Notes under the pieces: model-generated
Databases searched by the model: none
Told to the model about the DNA's origin: nothing
Seen by the model: only the letters and a program-made list of their open reading frames with translations
Made by a program: the position numbers and the translations under genes
NCBI GenBank assembly: GCA_018623405.1
Contig: JAAZVO010000082.1
Location: 1-10,053 of the forward strand
Direction of reading: 5' to 3'
Origin: Crocinitomicaceae bacterium
GTDB taxonomy: Bacteria > Bacteroidota > Bacteroidia > Flavobacteriales_G > Salibacteraceae
DNA: 10,053 bases
Shown here: positions 5,243-10,053 of the stretch, piece by piece
Position numbering within the stretch: the first letter of the stretch is position 1
How the letters are laid out: every line of letters begins with the position of its first letter

Positions 5243-6595
5243 ATGATAAAACGATTTCCTTTCCTGATAATAATAGTTCTCCTCATAAGCTACAGCTGTA
5301 AAAATGCTGCAAAAAATGAAAAACTTGTAGAACCGAAAACTTCAAAAAAAACTGAAAAGCCTTTAGCCACAATTGCTGACGTAGAAAAAGGAATTCACAA
5401 CTACATTACTCAAAAAACAAAAGGTGAAGGGGGTTATTTTACCATTGCTGATGATACTTTAAACCTAAAACTAAGATTGGTTCGGGTACATACAGAATAC
5501 TTATCAGTACTTAAAAAGGGAAGTTACTTTGCTTGTGTTGACTTGGCTGATGTTTCAGGAGATGTGTACGATGTAGATTTCTTTTTGGAAGGTACAACAA
5601 ATCAAATGGAAGTGACAAAAACCACCCTGCATAAATTAAACGGAAAGCCATTTTACACGTGGAAGCAAAATAAGAAAGACAAAACCTGGTTTACTGTTCC
5701 TACTAATCGAGCAGATAACACTTTGCTAGGAGTGATTGAAGGTGAAGATCAATTTGAGTTTTTTTACACCATTTCACTTCCTAAAATAACTTCCCCTGCA
5801 CGTTTGTGGTTGCCCATCCCACAATCTGATGATTTCCAAACCATTACCATAAAAAGCATAGTGAGTCCCATAGAGCTACAAACCATAACAGAATCAAAAT
5901 TTGGAAACAAGATTGGTTTTGCTGAATTAAACTCAACACATAGTGAAAAAACAATTGAGCTAGCTTATGATGTTATTCGCAAAGAAAAAGGACCATATGA
6001 AGCACCGCAACCTTCAATAAACGCATTAAACTCGTCTCCCCTTTTACCTACCGGTGGCAGATTTCAAGAAATTGCTGATTCTGTTCTATTTGGAAAAGAA
6101 AACGATAATAATTTAGTGAAAGCCCGTGCCTTATATGATTATGTAATTGAAACAGTGCGGTACGCAAAACAAGGAAAATACGGAACCGGAGATGCCAACT
6201 TTGCTTGCGATTCAAAATCGGGAAATTGTACCGAGTTTCATTCTCTATTTATCTCATTAGCCAAAAGTGCAGGAATTCCGGCTCGCTTTGCCATTGGCGC
6301 AGCAATTCCCGCAAACAGAGATGAAGGTGGAACCGATGGTTACCATTGTTGGGCTGAGTTTTTCGCTGAAGGCAAATGGTGGCCCATCGATATTAGTGAA
6401 GCCAATAAATATTCCGCCTTAGCAACCTATTATTTTGGGCACCATCCGGCTAATAGAATTGAGTTGAGTCGTGGCAGAGATTTGGTTGTTCAACCAAGCC
6501 CGAGTTCAGGTACTATTCCCTTTTTTGCCTATCCTATTCTTGAAATGAATGGTATTGAATCAAAGGTGAAAACAAGGTTTTCGTTTAAGAGATAA
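5243..6595 (+). CDS. Transglutaminase-like lipoprotein, putative periplasmic cysteine hydrolase/transferase
   Basis: The 450-residue protein starts with a lipoprotein signal (MIKRFPFLIIIVLLISYSC) whose cysteine 19 would be lipidated. Position -3 is serine rather than leucine, a loose lipobox of the kind tolerated in Bacteroidota. A charged linker (20-45) precedes an uncharacterised alpha/beta region (about 45-160). A beta-rich region with PARLWLPIP (185-193) resembles the domain often placed before transglutaminase cores. The transglutaminase-like core (about 290-390) has the catalytic cysteine in GNCTEFHSLF (C329), histidine in GYHCWAEFF (H368) and aspartate in PIDIS (D383). Such periplasmic proteins are mostly thought to be proteases or peptide-processing enzymes rather than cross-linkers. 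The C-terminal part (400-450) is like that of other bacterial members. The substrate is unknown. It lies 23 bases after the UPF0126 gene; no convincing terminator is seen after it. Confidence 0.85.
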   Translation: MIKRFPFLIIIVLLISYSCKNAAKNEKLVEPKTSKKTEKPLATIADVEKGIHNYITQKTKGEGGYFTIADDTLNLKLRLVRVHTEYLSVLKKGSYFACVDLADVSGDVYDVDFFLEGTTNQMEVTKTTLHKLNGKPFYTWKQNKKDKTWFTVPTNRADNTLLGVIEGEDQFEFFYTISLPKITSPARLWLPIPQSDDFQTITIKSIVSPIELQTITESKFGNKIGFAELNSTHSEKTIELAYDVIRKEKGPYEAPQPSINALNSSPLLPTGGRFQEIADSVLFGKENDNNLVKARALYDYVIETVRYAKQGKYGTGDANFACDSKSGNCTEFHSLFISLAKSAGIPARFAIGAAIPANRDEGGTDGYHCWAEFFAEGKWWPIDISEANKYSALATYYFGHHPANRIELSRGRDLVVQPSPSSGTIPFFAYPILEMNGIESKVKTRFSFKR

Positions 6596-6623
6596 AAATC
6601 AGCTTTAGGGTTGAGCAAAATCA

Positions 6624-6653
6624 TTTCTACGGCCAAATAGCCATATAGTTTTG
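6624..6653 (+). promoter_or_regulatory. Promoter of the truncated outer-membrane protein remnant
   Basis: TAGTTTTG at 6646-6653 matches TAnnTTTG exactly, and TTTC at 6624-6627 stands 18 bases upstream. The start would fall near 6660, about ten bases before the ATG at 6670. The promoter has outlived its gene and could now transcribe the scar towards katG. Confidence 0.45.
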
Positions 6654-6669
6654 CCGACAAAGCAATGCA

Positions 6670-6897
6670 ATGAAAAAGCTTTGGCTCTCTCTCCTATTTT
6701 TGGTGTTTTTAATCAACGGATTTGCGCAAGGATCCTCAGAATATTCAACTGGACTAAAAGTTAATATAAATGAGTCGGGAAGTCAGTATTTTAGACTTAT
6801 TACATGGCACCAAATGTGGCTGCGTTACAATGAAAACAATAGTGGCAGTACAAGGTTAGGAAAACCGCAAAAGACCACATCAATGAATATATGGTAG
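6670..6897 (+). pseudogene. N-terminal remnant of a probable outer-membrane porin-like protein
   Basis: The frame opens with a clear Sec signal peptide (MKKLWLSLLFLVFLINGFAQ, 20 residues). About 44 residues follow, rich in G, N, Y and W (GLKVNINESGSQYFRLITWHQMW), which look like the first beta-strand region of an outer-membrane barrel. Around codon 64 (about 6855-6863) the family-like sequence stops. The last eleven codons are an out-of-frame reading of the adjacent AraC-type fragment, and the frame ends at TAG 6895-6897. A real porin would be several hundred residues long, so this is a 5' remnant left by a deletion. The porin identity is inference from composition and signal peptide. Confidence 0.6.
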
Positions 6898-6998
6898 AGT
6901 TAGCCAAAGATTTATTGCTTGGATCTTCAAAGGCAGACTCAGAAATAGCCTATGAGCTAGGATTTAACTACCCTCATTATATCAAAATCTTATATTGA
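6861..6998 (+). pseudogene. C-terminal helix-turn-helix fragment of an AraC-family regulator
   Basis: In the frame starting at 6861 the translation reads KTAKDHINEYMVELAKDLLL, then GSSKADSEIAYELGFNYPHY. This is the second helix-turn-helix of AraC/XylS activators (AK-LL-x-t-x-x-x-x-s-e-I-A-x-x-l-G-F-x-y-p-x-Y). There is no start codon near the left end. The frame closes with TGA 6996-6998 soon after the point where relatives continue into FxxxFKK and PxxYR. It is thus truncated on both sides: about 45 residues of a normal protein of roughly 280-300. It lies in a different frame from the porin remnant, so the junction near 6855-6863 is a deletion scar. Confidence 0.75.
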
Positions 6999-7013
6999 TA
7001 TAAATTTTATCAA
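6977..7013. promoter_or_regulatory. Array of inverted half-sites upstream of katG
   Basis: TTATATCAA at 6977-6985 is mirrored exactly by TTGATATAA at 6995-7003 across nine bases. A third copy, TTTTATCAA at 7005-7013 with one mismatch, follows two bases later; with 6994-7000 it forms an ATTGATA/TATCAAT inverted pair. The three half-sites run into the likely -33 TTTG box of katG (7014-7017). This arrangement suggests a dimeric regulator site, but the protein is unknown. It overlaps the tail of the AraC fragment. Confidence 0.45.
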
Positions 7014-7045
7014 TTTGAACAATCCTCTTCATTTTTAGTTATTTG
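7014..7045 (+). promoter_or_regulatory. Probable katG promoter
   Basis: TTTG at 7014-7017 fits the -33 box. GTTATTTG at 7038-7045, 20 bases downstream, keeps the TTTG of the -7 box but lacks its TA. Transcription would start near 7052, leaving a leader of about 19 bases. A weak -7 box next to palindromes suggests that an activator or repressor sets expression. Confidence 0.4.
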
Positions 7046-7059
7046 TACTGAACAAATAA
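7039..7059. promoter_or_regulatory. Operator-like palindrome over the katG -7 box and start region
   Basis: TTATTTGT (7039-7046) and ACAAATAA (7052-7059) are perfect inverted arms around ACTGA, whose C and G also pair; only the A/A pair next to the centre fails. The site covers the likely -7 box and transcription start, a typical place for a repressor. It does not clearly match PerR, Fur or OxyR consensus sites as I know them. Confidence 0.5.
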
Positions 7060-7070
7060 ATCCCGATAAA

Positions 7071-9407
7071 ATGAAGAAATCACTATTGACCGTCTTAGCA
7101 TTTTCAAGCGTTTCGCTGTTTGCTCAAGACAATCCCTCAACAGAATTAAAATGTCCTTTCGGACACGGAAGTGCTTCAACATCAAAAAGCCATGATGCTT
7201 ACATGAAATATGAAAGTGCCCATGGTGCAAACGCAAAAATTGATGGAGAAGCTAGTGAAACTACCTCAATAACAAAAAGAGATGCTAAAACAATTAACGA
7301 GTGGTGGCCAAATAGATTAGACCTTAGTCCACTTAGAATTCACGATCAAGAATCAAATCCTTATGGTGAAGATTTTGATTACAAAGAAGCTTTTAACAGT
7401 TTAGATTACAATGCGTTAAAAGAAGACATCAGACAAACATTAACTGCCTCTCAAGATTGGTGGCCTGCAGATTGGGGCCATTATGGAGGGTTATTTATTA
7501 GAATGGCGTGGCACAGTGCAGGAACTTACAGAACAGGTGACGGCCGTGGCGGTTCTAGAGAAGGTCAGCAGCGTTTTGCTCCGCTAAACAGTTGGCCTGA
7601 TAACGCCAATTTAGATAAAGCAAGAAGGTTGCTTTGGCCTGTAAAGCAGAAGTATGGTAAAAATATTTCTTGGGCCGATTTAATGATTTTAGCAGGTAAT
7701 GTTGCCTTAGAAGATATGGGCTTCGAAACCTTAGGTTTTGGAGGTGGTCGTGCTGATGTTTGGCAACCTAATACCAATGTTTATTGGGGACTTGAAGCGC
7801 AAATGCTAGATGACAAGCGTTACACAGGAGATAGAGATTTAGAGAAACCTCTTGCTGCCGTTCAAATGGGTTTAATTTATGTAAACCCTGAAGGACCAAA
7901 TGGCAACCCTGATCCTTTTGCTGCTGCAAAAGACATTAGAGAAACTTTCGGTAGAATGGGTATGAATGATGAAGAAACTGTTGCACTAATTGCAGGTGGA
8001 CACACCTTAGGTAAAACGCACGGTGCGGCTCCCGGAAGTAACTTAGGTGCGGCTCCTGAAGGCTCAGATATGGAAGAGCAAGGTTTCGGTTGGAAAAGCA
8101 AATACAAATCAGGTAATGGTCCGGACGCAATAACATCAGGTTTAGAAGTTATTTGGACTTCAAAACCAACAGAATGGAACCATGAATATTTAAGAATTCT
8201 TTTTAGCGAAGAGTGGGAATTAACGAAAAGCCCCGGAGGAGCACACCAATGGGTAGCCAAAGACCCAAAAGTAAAAGTACCTGATGCCTTTGATTCAGAG
8301 AAAAAGCACGCACCCACAATGCTAACTACTGACCTTTCATTAAGGTTTGATCCTGAATATGCTAAAATCTCAAAAAGATTTATGGAAAACCCTGATGAGT
8401 TTGATGAAGCATTCGCCAAAGCTTGGTTCAAGCTAACACACAGAGACATGGGTCCAAAATCTTTATACCTTGGGCCTGAAGTACCTAAAGAAGATTTCTT
8501 ATGGCAAGACCCAATTCCTGCCGTAGATTATGCTTTAGTGAATGATGCTGACATAAACGAATTGAAAAAATCAATCTTAAATTCAGGATTAAGCACTAGC
8601 GAAATGGTTGAAACGGCTTGGGCTTCTGCCTCAACTTTTAGAGCAACAGATAACAAAGGCGGGGCCAATGGTGGCAGAATTAGATTAGCCCCTCAACGCA
8701 ATTGGGAGGTAAATAATCCCGAGCAACTAAATAGGGTTTTAGCAGCTTACGAAAAAATTCAAAAAGACTTCAACAAAAAGTCAAAAGACAATAAAATCTC
8801 AATGGCAGATTTAATTGTTTTAGGTGGAAACGTAGGTATTGAGGAAGCGGCTAAAAAAGCAGGGGTGAGCATTAAAGTGCCATTTACTCCCGGTAGAACA
8901 GATGCTACTCAAGAGCAAACCGATGAAGCAAGCATGGAGGTTTTAGAGCCAATGGCTGATGCTTGGAGAAACTACAAGAAAGCTCAATATACGCTTACTA
9001 CAGAGCAATTAATGGTTGACAAAGCTCAAATGTTAACCCTATCGGTTCCTGAAATGACCGTTTTAGTTGGCGGTATGAGAATGTTAAACACCAACTTCGA
9101 CAACTCTAAACATGGCGTATTTACTGATAATGCGGGTACACTATCTAACGATTACTTTGTAAATCTGTTGAGTATGGATACCGAATGGAAATCAATTGAT
9201 GAAAACGATGAAGTTTTTGAAGGTAGAGACAGAAAAACCGGAAACGTAAAATGGACTGCAACCAGAGCTGACCTTATTTTTGGTTCGAACTCTGAGTTGA
9301 GAGCAATTGCTGAGGTTTATGGAAGTAGCGATGCTAAAGATAAATTCGTGAAAGATTTTGTAGCGGCTTGGAATAAAGTAATGATGCTCGATAGATTTGA
9401 GTTGTAA
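7071..9407 (+). CDS. katG: Catalase-peroxidase, exported form
   Basis: This heme enzyme removes hydrogen peroxide by catalase and peroxidase reactions. The 778-residue protein has the duplicated class I peroxidase fold. The N-terminal active half contains distal R144, W147 and H148 (RMAWHSAGTYR), the GHTLGKTHG loop with proximal heme ligand H311, and the Trp-Tyr-Met adduct residues W147, Y270 (LIYVNPEGPNG) and M296 (GRMGMND). These three are diagnostic of catalase activity. The C-terminal half (about 480-778) carries the degenerate second domain and ends in the usual VMMLDRFEL. Unlike most KatG, it begins with a Sec-type signal peptide (MKKSLLTVLAFSSVSLFAQ), so it is probably periplasmic, as in KatP-type enzymes. 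The ATG at 7071 is needed for this signal. It is preceded by two palindromic sites and followed by a strong terminator, so it is a single-gene unit. Confidence 0.97.
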   Translation: MKKSLLTVLAFSSVSLFAQDNPSTELKCPFGHGSASTSKSHDAYMKYESAHGANAKIDGEASETTSITKRDAKTINEWWPNRLDLSPLRIHDQESNPYGEDFDYKEAFNSLDYNALKEDIRQTLTASQDWWPADWGHYGGLFIRMAWHSAGTYRTGDGRGGSREGQQRFAPLNSWPDNANLDKARRLLWPVKQKYGKNISWADLMILAGNVALEDMGFETLGFGGGRADVWQPNTNVYWGLEAQMLDDKRYTGDRDLEKPLAAVQMGLIYVNPEGPNGNPDPFAAAKDIRETFGRMGMNDEETVALIAGGHTLGKTHGAAPGSNLGAAPEGSDMEEQGFGWKSKYKSGNGPDAITSGLEVIWTSKPTEWNHEYLRILFSEEWELTKSPGGAHQWVAKDPKVKVPDAFDSEKKHAPTMLTTDLSLRFDPEYAKISKRFMENPDEFDEAFAKAWFKLTHRDMGPKSLYLGPEVPKEDFLWQDPIPAVDYALVNDADINELKKSILNSGLSTSEMVETAWASASTFRATDNKGGANGGRIRLAPQRNWEVNNPEQLNRVLAAYEKIQKDFNKKSKDNKISMADLIVLGGNVGIEEAAKKAGVSIKVPFTPGRTDATQEQTDEASMEVLEPMADAWRNYKKAQYTLTTEQLMVDKAQMLTLSVPEMTVLVGGMRMLNTNFDNSKHGVFTDNAGTLSNDYFVNLLSMDTEWKSIDENDEVFEGRDRKTGNVKWTATRADLIFGSNSELRAIAEVYGSSDAKDKFVKDFVAAWNKVMMLDRFEL

Positions 9408-9432
9408 TCATTAACCAAATAAAGCATAAAGG

Positions 9433-9464
9433 CCCCTAGTTCAGCAATTGAGCTAGGGGTTTTT
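9433..9464 (+). terminator. Rho-independent terminator of katG
   Basis: CCCCTAG (9433-9439) pairs with CTAGGGG (9453-9459). A T-G wobble and three more pairs follow inwards around GCAAT, and the stem is followed by TTTTT (9460-9464). It lies 25 bases after the katG stop. A 14-base palindrome, GTTTTAATTAAAAC (9465-9478), follows and overlaps the stop of the convergent acetyltransferase gene. Confidence 0.9.
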
Positions 9465-9471
9465 GTTTTAA

Positions 9472-9753
9472 TTAAAACCAAACATCTTTAATGCTCGCAT
9501 CCCTTTGGAAAACAGAATGAGCAAACGGACACAAGGGCATTATCTTAAACCCCTCTTCCTTAGCCTTTTCAATCAAAGCCATTAACATTTTATTACCGGC
9601 ACTTTTACCTTTAAGCGCATCAGATCCTTCGGTGTGGTTAATAATGATTTTATCAGATCCTGCCCACGTAAAAGTCATTTCTGCTAACGGAGATTGGTCT
9701 TCTCCAAGAAAAGCTTTTCCGTTTTTTTCGTTCGATGTAATTTGAACTTCCAT
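9472..9753 (-). CDS. Small GNAT-like N-acetyltransferase (COG2388/YjdJ type)
   Basis: The 93-residue protein matches the compact Acetyltransf_CG family. A first half of beta-strands runs through LAEMTFTWAGSDKIIINHTEG and is followed by LKGKSAGNKMLMALIEKAKEEG, the shortened acetyl-CoA binding motif with a glycine-rich turn. It ends with the family signature IMPLCPFAHSVFQRD (C82 in this count) before a V-W-F end. The substrate is unknown. I start at the ATG at 9753 (MEVQITSNEKNGKAF); an upstream start at 9834 would add 27 residues that do not resemble the family. It converges on katG, and its stop lies in a palindrome next to the katG terminator. No clear promoter box was found. Confidence 0.82.
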   Translation of the reverse strand: MEVQITSNEKNGKAFLGEDQSPLAEMTFTWAGSDKIIINHTEGSDALKGKSAGNKMLMALIEKAKEEGFKIMPLCPFAHSVFQRDASIKDVWF

Positions 9754-9809
9754 GGCGAGAAAACACCTAAAATTGGTTTTGGTTTTCAGTTTAGAATTGG
9801 AAAGAAAGA

Positions 9810-10037
9810 GATAAGTCTTATCCATATAAGACACAAGCGGATAAATATGCCAAACAACTTTTCCATCATTTTGATATTATAGTTGAAAATCCTAATGCCT
9901 TTCCATTAATTCAAGAAGTAAAACCTGGATACAGAAAATGTGTTTGTGTTCCAAACAGTATATTCTATAGATTAAACAAAGAACATGTTGAAATCGTGGC
10001 AATTGTAGGCAGACAAGATATTGACGAGATTTTTTAA
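9810..10037 (+). pseudogene. ParE/RelE-type toxin remnant lacking a start codon
   Basis: From about 9834 the frame reads QADKYAKQLFHHFDIIVENP, then AFPLIQEVKPGYRKCVCVPN, then SIFYRLNKEHVEIVAIVGRQD. This is the core of the ParE toxin family, from the QAdkY helix to the GYR and IyYR strands and the final I-x-G-R-Q-D. The frame is closed upstream by TAG at 9792-9794 and has no ATG or TTG start. The family's first 25-30 residues (strand one and the Y..G/W turn) are missing or out of frame; a neighbouring frame reads KEISLIHI at about 9801-9824, which might be a displaced piece. No antitoxin gene is seen upstream, where the divergent acetyltransferase lies. I infer a decayed orphan toxin gene, though an assembly indel near 9825 could also explain it. 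Confidence 0.65.
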
Positions 10038-10053
10038 TATTAAATTTTGTCTA

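Noticed and set aside
7877..8449. Long minus-strand open frame (190 codons) inside katG
   Set aside because: It is a shadow of the katG codon pattern, overlaps strongly conserved catalytic sequence and shows no recognisable domain.
9694..9882. Plus-strand 62-codon frame overlapping the acetyltransferase start and toxin remnant
   Set aside because: Antisense to the acetyltransferase N-terminus and out of frame with the toxin core; at most a few codons may be a displaced piece of the toxin.

Overview
The window looks like a chromosomal segment from a low-GC member of the Bacteroidota, most likely a Flavobacteriales-type bacterium. The evidence is the low GC content, the lack of strong Shine-Dalgarno sequences, promoter-like boxes of the Bacteroidota kind (TTTG about 18-21 bases before TAnnTTTG), a lipoprotein with a loose lipobox, and FA/Q-type signal-peptide ends. 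This placement is inference; no 16S or other marker is present.

Layout. Positions 1-370 hold a promoter, a broken tRNA-Pro relic, an intact tRNA-Pro(TGG) and its strong terminator, followed by a second long hairpin. Positions 343-566 are a diverged, apparently non-coding tandem repeat. sucD (minus) and mnmE (plus) are divergent housekeeping genes with back-to-back promoters. A REP-like palindrome takes in the mnmE stop codon and is followed by a 41-residue membrane-peptide ORF. A minus-strand pair comes next: a GNAT acetyltransferase with a cysteine-rich tail, and a QueC-like PP-loop ATPase gene interrupted by an in-frame TAG. On the plus strand, a UPF0126/TRIC-type membrane protein and a transglutaminase-like lipoprotein lie 23 bases apart and are probably co-transcribed.

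Positions 6640-7070 are a gene graveyard: a promoter, a signal peptide and the N-terminus of a probable outer-membrane protein run, in a different frame, into the last helix-turn-helix of an AraC-family regulator. This scar leads into a palindrome-rich promoter region and an intact katG for a catalase-peroxidase with a signal peptide. After the katG terminator come a small GNAT-like acetyltransferase (minus) and, at the right edge, a ParE/RelE-type toxin remnant with no usable start codon.

Functionally this is mostly core metabolism (TCA cycle, tRNA modification, tRNA-Pro) and oxidative-stress defence, with signs of local gene decay: the tRNA relic, the amber-interrupted ATPase, the porin/AraC fusion scar and the toxin remnant. 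I do not see a complete new defence system. The best candidates for something undescribed are the GNAT plus QueC-like pair and the array of inverted half-sites in front of katG.
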